The position numbers were made by a program, and so were the translations under genes. 64,000 bases of DNA from Gnomoniopsis sp. IMI 355080 (Eukaryota; Ascomycota; Sordariomycetes; Diaporthales; Gnomoniaceae), in NCBI GenBank assembly GCA_027946555.1, contig JAPEVC010000121.1, forward strand, positions 1 through 64,000, read 5' to 3'. Positions 23,924-34,778 of the stretch are shown here, piece by piece (position 1 is the first letter of the stretch; each line of letters begins with the position of its first letter). The notes beneath the pieces are model-generated. The model saw only the letters and a list, made by a program, of their open reading frames with translations, was not told where the DNA came from and searched no databases.

Positions 23924-24388
23924 TCCGAAAGTCTACATGGTAAAACCATTGTCCAGGCACTTATCGACCAGGGCGTGTTAGGTCCAAAGGGAGTGACGCG
24001 AGAGAAGTGCTTGAACTTTGTAAACGTTTGGAGCTCTGGATCGGCAGCCATGATCGTGGGCACACCATTACTCGTGAGCATTCTTTGTTGTGTTGTTTGG
24101 CCAGCCGTGGCTGTTCGTCATTACAACGCCGATGTGCAGACGAGTGTCCAGACGGGCTTCTCGATCGGAGGCTTTGTCGTTACTGTCAGTAAGTGTCCCC
24201 CCTCCCGGGAACTCGACGAGTTCACCAGTTATGTGTGTAAACATGTAGTTATTTCAACTCCGAGTGCCGTAAACTCCAATCCAAATCATCAAACTGCTTC
24301 ATGTCCGACTGACTTTCGTACTTCAGGTGCGCTGTTGATCGCGCTCGTTGCATTCCTGGACACTATGAGCAAATCGAACAAGTCGTGA
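23834..24388 (+). CDS. Small fungal two-transmembrane protein (accessory family)
   Basis: Two exons, 23834-24188 and 24327-24388, give 138 aa. The intron is A|GTAAGT ... TTCAG|GT in phase 1. The C-terminal half has two membrane segments, MIVGTPLLVSILCCVVWPAVAV and IGGFVVTVSALLIALVAFLD, separated by YNADVQTSVQTGF. I recognise this arrangement (TM, short loop with DVQTxVQTxF, TM, short polar tail) from many uncharacterised Pezizomycotina proteins, but know no function. The upstream soluble part is KTIVQALIDQGVLGPKG..REKCLNFVNV. The 5' end is uncertain: the first 30 codons overlap an antisense coding-like frame, so translation may begin elsewhere or an upstream exon may be missing. Confidence 0.5.
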   Translation: MTAGVAVGEFVESLDLGRDGENRNIHLLSHSESLHGKTIVQALIDQGVLGPKGVTREKCLNFVNVWSSGSAAMIVGTPLLVSILCCVVWPAVAVRHYNADVQTSVQTGFSIGGFVVTVSKCPPSRELDEFTSYVCKHVVISTPSAVNSNPNHQTASCPTDFRTSGALLIALVAFLDTMSKSNKS

Positions 24389-24754
24389 ACCAAATCTGCT
24401 TGAATTATGTATTCAAGCAGGCTTAGATGTTGACAAGCCTTATTCGTCACCAGTTCTTGGCACCGATCTGGCGACCAAGGCATGAACAGCAGAGGCTATG
24501 ATAACTGAAAGGGCTTGAAAGCCTTCCTCAGGCTCGTAGTAGTTTTTGGATTAAGACCTCGGCTACTAGCATCCCATCGCTTCTGATGTGATGGCGACAA
24601 AGCCATGAACTTGCTGTCATTCAGTGCCCGCCTCTCGGACTCCGTCTTTTGTCTTACAAAGTGGAGTGACTACCCCGTGGAGGTCCGTGTTAGGTGTTTT
24701 TTTTTCTTGGTTCTGGCTCTCTTGCTAAGTGAGAATGCTCACGCCGATCAAAAC
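24389..24754. other. Convergent 3' spacer
   Basis: 366 bp between the two-TM gene and the convergent FAD monooxygenase. A short inverted pair near 24399-24422 (gcttgaatta / attcaagcag) could form a 3'-UTR hairpin. No gene is seen. Confidence 0.4.
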
Positions 24755-26119
24755 TCAATTCCACCTGGCGGCCAGATTCTCCGTCTCTTTCGCCTTTTTG
24801 TTGACACTGTCCATTTCAAACCCAGCCACAGCTTTGTACGCAGCACCGATTCCCTCAAGTTCTTCCTTGGGGATCACATCATACACATTCTTGAACCCAT
24901 CTGGAGCGCGCTCATGCGCAAGCTGCAGCACATGGTCCGGTCCATTGGCCCTGTTTGCCATTACAATCTTCGCCGTTGGTGGGAGCCTCGTCTTCTCGTA
25001 CTTGGTCAAAGCCGCGGGAAGGTCGTCCATGCTCTCCACAATACAGGCCGCCAGCGTCTCAGCATCAATAATGGCCTGCGTAGCACCGTTGCTGCCGATA
25101 GGGTACATGGCGTGGGCGGCATCGCCCAGAAGTGTCATCCGGCCAAAGCTCCACCGCTCGACCGGATCCCTATCACACATGGGAAATTCGAAAACCTTTT
25201 CCGTCGGCGCGATGAGGTCCTCCACCATGTTCAGACCACCACATTTCCAGCCCTCGAATGGGCCCTGGAACACGCTCTTCTCCACAGGTCTCGTCCAGTC
25301 CGTTGGTGGCGGCGTCATGTCTGGGTCGTCCTCTTTGCGCACCCGCAACTCGGCAATCCAATTCACGAGTGACTTGCCCCCTTCTCTATGGCCGATCGGA
25401 TAAGCGATGAATTTCTGATCGGCGTGCCCTGCCCAGAGCATGCTTGCACCAGTCAAGTAAGGTTCCCGGACGGTGCACCCACGCCACAAGATGCGGCCCG
25501 AGAATCGTGGTGGCCCTTCATGCGGGTAGAGAATCTTTCTCGCGGTGCTGTTGATGCCGTCCGCAGCGATCAGAACCGCACCGGTCATGCTGGGCACCTC
25601 CAAAGGAGCAGCGTGACCGTTCGTGTCGCCATTGGTGGGCTTGCCGTTGACACGACTGCCTCCGCGTCGAATAAAGTGTGCCGTGATCGAGTCTCCGCCA
25701 TCCTCCTGCTCCCAAGAGTCCAGCGCATGGCCGAGGTGTACCCTGTCCGCTCCCAACCGCTCCTTCACCGCATCCAGCAGTAGCATTTGGAACTCCCCGC
25801 GGTGTACGCTGAACTGCGGCACCACGTATCCCGAGAACTTCCCCCGCGGCTCGCTGACGATGCTGTCCCCGTGCCGGTTATAGAAATTCAGTTCCTGGCT
25901 CTCAATGCCCGTCTTCTCCATGGCGGGGAGCAATCCCCAGTTGCGCAGGATCAGCACCGCCGACGGCTGCACGTTGATGCCCACGCCCAACGTCGTGAGC
26001 GATGAGGCCGCCTCGAAAACGTGTATGTCTGTATAGCCCGCGGCATTCAGCGCCAGAGCAGTGCTCAGGCCGCCGATGCCGGCACCAGCTATGAGAATGC
26101 GCGGCTGGGTGGAGGGCAT
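24755..26119 (-). CDS. FAD-dependent monooxygenase, salicylate-hydroxylase-like
   Basis: Single exon, 454 aa. This is a group A flavoprotein aromatic hydroxylase type. The N-terminal Rossmann dinucleotide motif is ILIAGAGIGGLSTALAL (GxGxxG at residues 11-16), ending in the acidic HVFEA. The second FAD motif is LLGDAAHAMYPIGSNGATQAIIDAE at about residue 330. The DG-type motif is VLIAADGINSTARK. LSSLTTLGVGINVQPSAVLIL is usual for fungal members. There is no signal peptide or TM, so it is cytosolic or peroxisomal. The substrate is not readable; relatives hydroxylate salicylate, phenols, polyketides and indoles. It lies tail to tail with the small TM gene. Its promoter faces the gene-poor 26-28 kb spacer, with the UNC93-like transporter beyond it. 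Confidence 0.93.
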   Translation of the reverse strand: MPSTQPRILIAGAGIGGLSTALALNAAGYTDIHVFEAASSLTTLGVGINVQPSAVLILRNWGLLPAMEKTGIESQELNFYNRHGDSIVSEPRGKFSGYVVPQFSVHRGEFQMLLLDAVKERLGADRVHLGHALDSWEQEDGGDSITAHFIRRGGSRVNGKPTNGDTNGHAAPLEVPSMTGAVLIAADGINSTARKILYPHEGPPRFSGRILWRGCTVREPYLTGASMLWAGHADQKFIAYPIGHREGGKSLVNWIAELRVRKEDDPDMTPPPTDWTRPVEKSVFQGPFEGWKCGGLNMVEDLIAPTEKVFEFPMCDRDPVERWSFGRMTLLGDAAHAMYPIGSNGATQAIIDAETLAACIVESMDDLPAALTKYEKTRLPPTAKIVMANRANGPDHVLQLAHERAPDGFKNVYDVIPKEELEGIGAAYKAVAGFEMDSVNKKAKETENLAARWN

Positions 26120-28187
26120 CGTGAAAGGAATGAGTGAAAGGAGAATGAATGACTCGATGAAATGGGGTGTGAGGCTTAGCGGCGGGCGAACGAGTGACTA
26201 CCCCTCTAGACCAGAGAAAATGTAATGACGAAGTGTACTGTGTAGTAGTTCACGACTGGGTGGAGACTTTTTTCAATATGTCACGCGACGCGGCAATATT
26301 CTTCTTTTAGCGCAAGGGGTTGATCCGCTGAAGTGGGCCCTTCGGTTTGTGAACACGGCGGATTTGTCCTACAGGAACCAGAGACGTTGGAAAAGCATGA
26401 GATTGACATAGCGAGCGGGTGTATACAGCATAATGCCATAACGATGATTTTTTCCCCTTCTTTTCGTTTACCCGGTGTGGTAATTTACTTCACTAGCCCC
26501 TTGGTTCTCCCGCTCCTATTAATAGCCGGAGGCTACCGTACTCATCACATCAACCTAAATCGACCTGCCGAAGTCCTAGGGTCATAGGTGTTCCTTGAAT
26601 CTCCAATAAATAGTCCCCTAGCAGAGTCATCGACGTAGTAAGCTGGAGAAGAATATGTTGGTGTAATGTAACTAGGAGTCACAAAGTCCTTTTTATGCAC
26701 AAACTAGTCGAAACAAAAATGACAAACACCAGCCTATTCCAGGTTTGACTTGACTTGGCGAATTGTGGTTTGACCGTAGGTCGTACTGTATGATGGTTCA
26801 TATAGAAGAACACCGATCAAAGACGAGATGAAGCCTCGCTGGCCCAGCTAATGATAAGCCTTACGGACTATGACTAATCCTCTTACCAACACAAAGTCAC
26901 AAATCGCAGGAATTTTTGCGAGACAGTATGGACCATTTGTGATTCTCAGCCCAATCCGTAATTCTACGGGTGTGGGTCTCGTGCTCATGTCTCTATTGGA
27001 TCTTGAGACTGTAGACGTACAGAAACCAAGAACGTTTCCGGCAAACGGTCGGAGGGACCAAGACGAATTTTGCGCAAGAACGATCTATTTAGTTGATAGT
27101 CACCTGCAGCATGAAGAAGTATAAGATCCTTTGTTTGGGCAATACTTCCAAGGTTAGTAAGACTGGATGGCATACGATACGAAGCGACTCGAAACCAGGC
27201 AATGCTTGCTTTTGTCAAGGAGCATGCACGTGAGTCTTTTAGTCTCCAGGGCTGGTCTTTTCTGGCATTCCATCACGAGCCCTTTCAACCCTATAGTTGA
27301 TACTGTGCAGGGTCTCGCAATATCAATGATTTTAGTATAGGACTGCATAGCCAGAAGTGGTTTAAGCAAGCCAATGGATATTCGAGCAGCTAGGAACTTA
27401 ATTGGCTAAGTATCTTCCCACGGTTAGATGTTGTATCAAGCTACTTATAGGAGGATCTCCTGCAGATGTTATATTGTGCAGGAAGGTAGGCTGTCAATAT
27501 AAACATCAAGTTGCTAGTCACCCATCACGCTCTGATTTCAAATCCTTTTGCAAGTCATGCTGGGCATTGGAGACTTCCCACGGTCCTGGCATAATTCCAC
27601 TTTATAACAAAATACCATCGATGACATGTGGAAAGCCAAAAAGATTTTTCGCTAACAATCTGAATTCCGCGAATTGACATTCCATCGCCGGTAGTAGAAG
27701 CACGGCTAGGCACTGGCTTATAAGCCCTGGAGTCCAGTGCTGACCCACTTTACAACAGTTTTGTATTGTGGGTTTCCTGCCCGAATAATATCGTCGTACT
27801 CGAGTTCCTCACATGCCCGTACTTGAATGTGACGAAAGATTGAGATGCCTCGTTAGGCGACTCGGGATATTGCCAACTTTATAATCGTGAGTAAAAATCT
27901 GATCGAGCCTCATTGTGCTTATCCTCAGTCAGTAAATATCGCTGGCGCACCGATCCGGCAGGGCGACGTGCTTCTGGGATGCTCTTGCGCCATCGGCCGA
28001 GCATGCACTGGGAGCACACAACTTATCAAAATTGTGGAGAGAAAAATCTGGTGAAGAACGACCACATTTAAGTACGTGTGCTCATAACCAAAATGTGATC
28101 CTGTTCAAGGAAAGCAGTATTGTATCTCCCGGAATTCCAATTACGGAGTCTTAGGGTCGAATCTTGCGATCCTGCTTGTTGGGAACG
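26120..28187. other. AT-rich gene-poor spacer between divergent genes
   Basis: 2.07 kb between the divergent FAD monooxygenase and UNC93-like transporter. Only short frames are present and no family is recognised. A CCAATAAATAGTCC-like TATA region lies near 26600. The central part (26.6-28.1 kb) is AT-rich and could be decayed repeat sequence, but no terminal repeats or transposase remnants are visible. Confidence 0.4.
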
Positions 28188-29969
28188 ATGCCGCAATCCG
28201 TCAGTGATGGAGCCAAACCGCTCTCGAAGTTTTCGAGATGGTATCGGAGCCCATTGTTTAATGTGATATTGGTTGGCTTGATTTCATTCACGCAACCTGG
28301 CATTTGGAACGCCTTAAACAGTAAGCAGGGCCCGCTCAAGATTGAAGAGATGATCAGGGCAGATAGTATCGAGGAAATGTTAACCAATTTTTCTTAGGTG
28401 TTGGAGCGGGAGGCCAACAGAAGCCGTATCTGGTAAATGCAGCCAATGCATTGACCTATGGGTCAGTCAAGTAGCCCTCGTTTTCGAAGTACTCCCGAAT
28501 GGATTTAACAAGGACCAATTTCTGACTTTACGCTGTCTATGTAGCTTGATGGTGTTCCTTTGCTTCACATTCGGCGCTCTAGCAAACAAGATCGGCGTGA
28601 AATGGATCCTAGTTCTCGGCACGCTTGGCTACGCACCATACTCGGCAGCTTTGTATGTCAATAATCGCTATGGAGTTGAGTGGTTCGTCATTTTTGGTGG
28701 TGCAACTTGCGGTGTTGCAGCTGCGGCTCTTTGGAGCTCTGAAGCCGCTATTGCTTTGGGCTATGCCGGGGTAGGGGAACGTGGCAAGTTCAGTACGTCT
28801 TTCGAAACCATAAATCGAAGGGATATTCATTTCTTTTTCGAGGACTGACTGAAAATAGCTGGTATCTGGCTCGGACTCCGCGAGCTCGGCCAACTCATTG
28901 GTGCCTCTATCCAGCTTGCCTACAATGTGGGCGACAGTGACCGCGGCAAGATCTCATACACAACCTACTATGTCCTCATCTCGATACAATGTCTTGGGTT
29001 ACCCCTTGCACTTCTGGTCTCACCGCCGAATAAGGTCATCCGCCCGAATGGCGAGGGAATTCCGAACTCGGCGAAGGGAAGTACCACACGCCTGGAATTT
29101 CGAAAGACGTGGGCGTTGCTGAGAAGAAAAGAGATCTACTTGCTCATCCCCATTCTGATTGGCTTTCAATGGAACAGTGTCTATGTGGGCATCTACCTCA
29201 CTGATTAGTAAGTACTGTTGAATAAGACGGGGAGTTGCGCTGTGAGATTGCTGGTAAATTAACTGAATACACAGCTTCTCTGTTCGTTCTCGAACTCTGG
29301 CGTCTTTGACATCTGGGCTAGCAGCGACTGCAGCGAACATCTGGTGGGGATGGTTCTTCGACTTGAAGAAAGTTTCTCGGCCTATGCTAGCCAAAATCAC
29401 TTGGTTCTTCTTTGCGATAGTCATGCTCGGCATGTTTGGGTGGCAGACTTCCAATGAGAAGCTGTATGAGACTACAAAACCAACTCTTGACTGGGAAAGC
29501 CCTGGGTTTGGTCGAGGTTTCGCCTCGATGCTGATTTTCAGGTTAGTGAGGGATGTGGCAAGAGAGGACTACACAAGCTAACATCGGTCTTACTAGGTTC
29601 TTCAATGAGTCACACTACATGTTCACCTACTGGCTGGTAGGGGTATTTTTCGATGATTTAGAGACACTATCCTTGGCTGTGGGTCTGATCCGATCGTTTG
29701 AGTCTCTCGGATATTGCATCGCGTATGGCATTGGGGCAAGTGCCGTCTCACCTATGGTGAATTTGGCTATAGCGTTTGCGATGTTCAGCATCACGATTCC
29801 AGCCACGTCTCTGTTAGTATTTTTGGTCCCCGAAAGACCCCTGGTGGACGTTGTGGCTGTGTGCGAGCCTGAGCCGGGTGATGAATCCGCCTCTTATCCG
29901 GATAAAGAAAATGTTGATCCTGTCTTTGTTGGCAAAGCCGCAGTGGCAGTGGATGGACCTCATCAATAG
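28188..29969 (+). CDS. UNC-93-like major-facilitator membrane transporter (DUF895)
   Basis: Six exons (28188-28320, 28398-28461, 28545-28792, 28859-29207, 29275-29541, 29597-29969) give 477 aa; all five introns are GT/AG and phase-consistent. Multiple hydrophobic segments fit the roughly 12-TM UNC-93/MFS fold. The opening SPLFNVILVGLISFTQPGIWNALNS (shown as family pattern: xxPGxxNALN) is the hallmark of fungal UNC93-like proteins. The middle contains ALTYGLMVFLCFTFGALANK, the next block GVGERGKFTGIWLGLRELG, and later NESHYMFTYWLVG. The hydrophilic C-tail is acidic. In fungi these proteins are plasma-membrane or vacuolar transporters of unknown substrate, often near secondary-metabolism genes. 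Its gene converges on the nucleotide-sugar transporter. Confidence 0.92.
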
Positions 29970-30429
29970 ATGGTAAGGCCAGGGAGACTCGTCGAAGTCA
30001 GAAGTCTTATTTGACGATGGTTTAGTCGTACCAACAAACGTCACAGCGGCATGTTGGCAAGCCACCCTTCATGATAACCTCCTTTACTAAAGGAGGAAAT
30101 TGGACCTTGTGAGAGCTGTTGCTGAACCGGCTATCAATCGTGTGAGGGAGTCAGCATATGTTTAGACGCTCTTGGGACTCTTGAAATAGTTTTCCTGTTC
30201 AATAGAGCCATCGCACTTATTTGGGACCCTACCTTCAACAAGAAGCTTGACAAAAGGGCGCCAGAATTCAGATACGATGGATGGGGATTCTTGAATAGCT
30301 ACTGACTGCCTGGAGATGCCCGGCTGCATCGACATGCTAATCCTAGCCCCGAAGTCGTGTCACGCGAGATCCTATCATCCTGGCTCCATTGGACGCGATT
30401 GATCCACTTACGTGACCTTGCCAGACCAG
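29970..30429. other. Convergent 3' spacer
   Basis: 460 bp between the convergent UNC93-like and nucleotide-sugar transporter genes. A short inverted repeat (cctcctttactaaaggagg, 30079-30097) could form a transcript-end hairpin. Confidence 0.5.
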
Positions 30430-31773
30430 TTAACGTCTCGTTGGCAGTGTCATCTTGGCCTTTTCTTTCTCCCGAATCTTTGCCCAGGCATATACAATGC
30501 CACTGATGAATCCGAAAAAGATGGCTGACACGCTTCCGAAAGTGATGGGTGCATCAAAGAAGACAAACCCACTGATAGCAATTGGGAGCTTGTTCAGTGC
30601 GCCTACCATGGAATATGTGGTGGACGACGTGACACGTTGACACCATGTTGATGCATAGGAGATGAATATAGCCCCGGCACCGGAGTAGATCATGCCAGTA
30701 ATCAGGCTTCGGCGAGAGTCTTCTGGAAAATTACGAGCAAAGTTTGCCGCAGACCAGTCTTCTGTGAGGAAAGAACCGAGGACCAGGACAGGAATGCTCA
30801 GCAGGTTGCTGTAGTATGTGGCTACACGGAAGCGTCAGCATTATTCACAATCAACCCAAGAACGCCCAGGCCACAGGAGCTTCTTACCGTCCCAATCTCG
30901 AGTCTGCAGCTTCTTCATCACCCTCCCCTTGCCAAGAACGTATGCGGCAGCACAGAAGACATTCGCGAGCATCCAAGCATACCCGGTATTCAGTGTTCTC
31001 AGAGCCGCGTCGGTCTTATCCGGATGGCTTCCAGATCCGGCCGCAGCATTGACATCTGCCCAAGCAGCGACGACAGAGCTGAAGACCATCAAGCCGAAGG
31101 ACAGGAGTACCAGAGGAGTGACACGACCACCAGATAGTAGCACCTCCCCGTAAGCGATCACGATGATGGTGAGGTTCTTGAAGATAGTAAAGACAGGCAC
31201 AGAGAGGAATTGCAAAGCCTTTCCTCCCGTGTAGATTTGAGCAACCAGCAGCACCGCAATGGGGGACCCTACCAGGCGTCAGTCTAATTCCGTCTAAGAG
31301 CGCCTCTTACCATCTATCGCTGCCTTTGGACTTACATGATTTCGCATTGTCGATGTTAAACTTTTCGAGTGTCAGGAAACCCATTTGTTTGCATGCAAGC
31401 ACAGCCAATATGCAGACAATCGACTGTATAGCGTTAGCTTTCTGGTGTCGAGTTCGAGTATGGGTAGATCTCATTGGACACTCACCTGGATGGCAAGATA
31501 CAGAAACATGAGATTCCAATCACTGCCAGATACAACATATTTGTTGACAACGGTCATGCTAATGGATGCCAAGCAATAGCCCAAGATCGAAGCCGTAGGA
31601 TTGTTCACAAGCTGGGATAGCGGCGGCGCGGCCGGTTCTACTTGATGGCTGACCTGCCGGGTCAAGGACGGCGAGAAGGACCCGCCCGACCGTGTCTCGC
31701 CGTTGAGATGCTCCAACTCATGATCGCCCTCCGGAATGGCAACGGAGAACCTGTCGCCATCTTTGTTCGACAT
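30430..31773 (-). CDS. GDP-mannose-type nucleotide-sugar transporter (Vrg4/Gmt family)
   Basis: Four exons (31773-31486, 31423-31336, 31268-30888, 30821-30430) give 382 aa; introns of 62, 67 and 66 bp are phase-consistent. It is a Golgi antiporter that imports GDP-mannose in exchange for GMP for mannosylation of glycoproteins and glycolipids. The two substrate motifs of the family are visible: FKNLTIIVIAYGE in TM4 and GALNKLPIAISG (GALNK) near residue 323. About ten TM segments are present, starting with ASILGYCLASISMTVVNKYVV. The N-terminal 60 residues are cytosolic and Ser-rich. The C-terminus is basic (REKEKAKMTLPTRR), as in Golgi members. It may be the housekeeping copy or one of the two paralogues many filamentous fungi carry. 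Its promoter is shared with the class-III aminotransferase. Confidence 0.94.
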
Positions 31774-33340
31774 ACTCGTAGGCTGCGTTTGTCAATGCGC
31801 GGACGCCAAGTTGCGGCGCGGGGGACTCTGACCCACCTCCTTGTTCCGAAGAAATTGTGGGGAATCGCAAGAGGACCTGCGGAACAGAGATTGTTGATGA
31901 TGAGGCTTCGCTTCAACGATGCCTCAGGCGTTCACAAGTAGCTGCCCGTGAACTTGGGCGGGCGGGCAGAATGAAAGAATGTTGCCCGTTCGCTTCGAGA
32001 CACGTAAACTCATCAAGTTGAAGTAAGCCTTACCGTCTTACGCGGCATAAAAAACGGGGCGTAAGCGCGCTGTCTGCCCCTTGCATAAGGTACCGTACCT
32101 CCTAAAGTCAAGCGGAGCCGAGAAGCAGTGCGGCGTACCCGGCCCCGAGCCCCTGGATTGACCTCGCCGGTCCGGCCCGGTGAGTAACAGCACAGGCCAT
32201 TTTAATTATTTATGTTTTTACCTTGGAGAACAGACTTTGTGAAGCACGATAAGGACAAGTCGGGCTTATTACACTCGTAAACAAGCTGTGAACCACTGAA
32301 GAATCCACGCCTCACGTTTTGGGCTCAAGCTATTCGTTTATGAGATCTGACACCTACTTGGACGAGTTCCGGCGCTCTGAAGTAAATAATCTTCGAGGTT
32401 TTCCCCCCTAACCCATTTCTGTGTATCGTTTTGCTTCTAGGCTTCTTTTGCGTCAGTGATCTGTCTCTTCCTGTGAGGCTCTGTCCGAATTTATTGGGCG
32501 TAGATGGCTGATATGGTCCATTCTTTCTTTCCGACCTGGAATGCTGCTTTTACTAGGTACCCAGGTAATACTTTTCTCCACGATCTTTCTAGTCGGCAAG
32601 CTCTGGACCCGTACAAGTCCAATGTTCCGCACGGAATGTGCTGATTTGCTCGCAGACCCATGCTGGCATGAAAGGTGTACATGCCAGACTTCCTAGGTGG
32701 AACACTTCCACTATCACGCAAGAGGTAAGTGCGAGCACGTCAGCGGTTCTGTCCGCAGAAGAAGAGCATTATTCTCCGCTGCACGTCGCCCATTGATCAG
32801 TGTGAACAATGGCGGAACGGAGACCTGCAAGCTTTTCCTGCTGGGTTTGGGTTGAGCATCCAAACGGCGAGAGTGATAAGATTCGAAGAAAGTGCTCAAG
32901 ATACATACATACTTATGCTGGGCGTTCGCGGGGGTGTCTCATTTATGCTCCTGACATCTTGACCAATCAGAAGCTGTAAGAGCCGCATGGTCCTTCCGGA
33001 TTGGGGGTGCACTGTGTCGTTATCTGTGACGCGGCAGAAGCTTGTCGTGATACTCCGGCCATCCACCGGGAATTTATAAAACAACACGATAGGCACAGCG
33101 AGATCGGGACGGGTTCATTTCTTTTCCTCAACTCAAGGCCAACCATCTCTGTCATCACAATTTGGTTTTTATGATATCTCGAGCCCCTTCAACATCTCAC
33201 GGTCACCCAAAAGGATTCAGACAGCATACAGTGAACGACCAAGAGAAGCAAAGGGTGCGATAGCGAATAAAAGCCTCTCCGGTGGACATACGACCTGTAC
33301 AAATCAGATCCTAGTCAAAAAGGGAGAAGAACATCTCAAC
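31774..33340. promoter_or_regulatory. Divergent promoter region, sugar transporter / aminotransferase
   Basis: 1.57 kb between divergent genes. A TATA-like ataaaa (33075-33081) lies about 265 bp upstream of the aminotransferase start, and a CT-rich strip lies just upstream of the transporter. A tactaggtacccaggtaa motif occurs at about 32553-32570. No coding content is recognised. Confidence 0.45.
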
Positions 33341-34708
33341 ATGGGTAGCGTAACGCCAGGCACTGAGGATCTCGACGCCCTCTCCTTCCAGCTGGATCGG
33401 GCCAACGTCTTCCACTCGTGGAGCGCCCAAGCCGCCCTAAACCCTTTGACCATTGCTGGCGCTTCAGGTTGCGAGTGCTGGGACTACTCTGGCAAACGCT
33501 ATCTCGATTTCTCAAGCCAGCTCATCAATACAAACATCGGCCATACTCACCCTAAAGTTGTTGCCGCTATCAAGAAGCAAGCTGAGATTCTTCCTACCGT
33601 CGCACCCGCGCACGCGAATCTTGCCCGCGGACAGGCCGCCGAGCTGATTCTGAAACACGCCAACAAGTTGAATCCAGATGAGGACAAATTCTTCGAGAAG
33701 GTCTTCTTTTCAAATGGTGGCGCGGACGCGAATGAGAATGCCATTCGGATGGCAAGGCTAAGCACTGGCCGAGACACAGTACTCTCCACATATCGGAGCT
33801 ACCACGGATCGACTGGCAGCGCAATCGTGGCAACCGGTGACTTCAGGCGGGTCCAAAACCAGTATGCCCGCGGCCATACACACTTCTTTGGACCATTCGC
33901 GTATCGCTCCGAATTTTGGTCCAGCTCACCCGAGGAGGAGACGGCAAGGGCCCTGCAGCATCTGCGGAGAGTCATTGAGTGTGAGGGTACTACGGCCATC
34001 GCCGCAATCATTCTCGAAACGATTCCCGGTACGGCAGGTGTCATCACGCCACCGGCAGGATGGCTCGGTGGTGTGAGAAAGCTGTGCGATGAATTTGGCA
34101 TTGTTCTGATCCTCGATGAGGTTATGGCGGGCTTTGGGCGAACTGGAGATTATTTCGCGTGGCAGAACGAGGAGCTGAACCCCGAGCGCGTGAGACCAGA
34201 TCTCATCACTTTTGCAAAGGGAGTCAACGGAGGCTACGTCCCTGCAGGCGGCGTCATTCTGTCAAAGTCCATCTCACGAGCGTTCGACGAGCGTTTCTAC
34301 CCCGGTGGGCTCACATATTCAGGTCATCCACTTGCCATGGCGGCAATCGTGGCGACGCTGAAGGCATATGAAGAGGAGGGCATAGTCGACAATGCCGCAA
34401 CCATAGGAAAGGACGTTTTGGGCCCGGGACTGCGGAAGTTGGGCGAGAAGCACCGCATGATCGGTGAAGTCAGAGGACTGGGAGTCTTTTGGGCCCTGGA
34501 TCTCGTGTCTGATCCAGCCACAAAGACGCCTATCGCGGCTAGTGTTGTGGGCAAGATCAAGAATGAGTGTGTGAAGAGGGGCTTGCTTCCGTTCGTGGTT
34601 GAGAACAGGGTCCATGTGACACCGCCATGCGTCGTTACGAAGGAACAAGTCGAGAAGGCTTTGGTTATATATGACGAGGTATTAACAGCTGTAGAAGCTG
34701 ACCTGTAA
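33341..34708 (+). CDS. Class-III pyridoxal-phosphate aminotransferase
   Basis: Single exon, 455 aa. Class-III (omega) aminotransferases move an amino group between an amine or omega-amino acid and a 2-oxo acid. Landmarks are SGKRYLDFSSQLINTNIGHTHP at the N-terminus; the phosphate-binding FFSNGGADANENAIRMAR; YRSYHGSTG; the cofactor aspartate D259 in ILDEVMAGFGRTG; the Schiff-base lysine K293 in ITFAKGVNGGYVPAGG; and TYSGHPLAMAA. The start is MGSVTPGTEDLDALSFQLDRANVFHSWSAQ (first 20 only are decisive), which resembles bacterial taurine-pyruvate-type enzymes rather than ornithine or GABA transaminases. No mitochondrial presequence is evident. It ends only 70 bp from the stop of the convergent glycosyltransferase, which suggests a paired function; the substrate is unknown. 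Confidence 0.94.
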   Translation: MGSVTPGTEDLDALSFQLDRANVFHSWSAQAALNPLTIAGASGCECWDYSGKRYLDFSSQLINTNIGHTHPKVVAAIKKQAEILPTVAPAHANLARGQAAELILKHANKLNPDEDKFFEKVFFSNGGADANENAIRMARLSTGRDTVLSTYRSYHGSTGSAIVATGDFRRVQNQYARGHTHFFGPFAYRSEFWSSSPEEETARALQHLRRVIECEGTTAIAAIILETIPGTAGVITPPAGWLGGVRKLCDEFGIVLILDEVMAGFGRTGDYFAWQNEELNPERVRPDLITFAKGVNGGYVPAGGVILSKSISRAFDERFYPGGLTYSGHPLAMAAIVATLKAYEEEGIVDNAATIGKDVLGPGLRKLGEKHRMIGEVRGLGVFWALDLVSDPATKTPIAASVVGKIKNECVKRGLLPFVVENRVHVTPPCVVTKEQVEKALVIYDEVLTAVEADL

Positions 34709-34778
34709 GAATATTCATTTGTGATTATCTCAGATGAAGACCTTTCGCACACATGCAGAGTTGTTAATTACCGTAACT

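Noticed and set aside
27400..28100. Possible transposon remnant
   Set aside because: No terminal inverted repeats, target duplication or transposase/RT motif could be read; left as unassigned AT-rich DNA.
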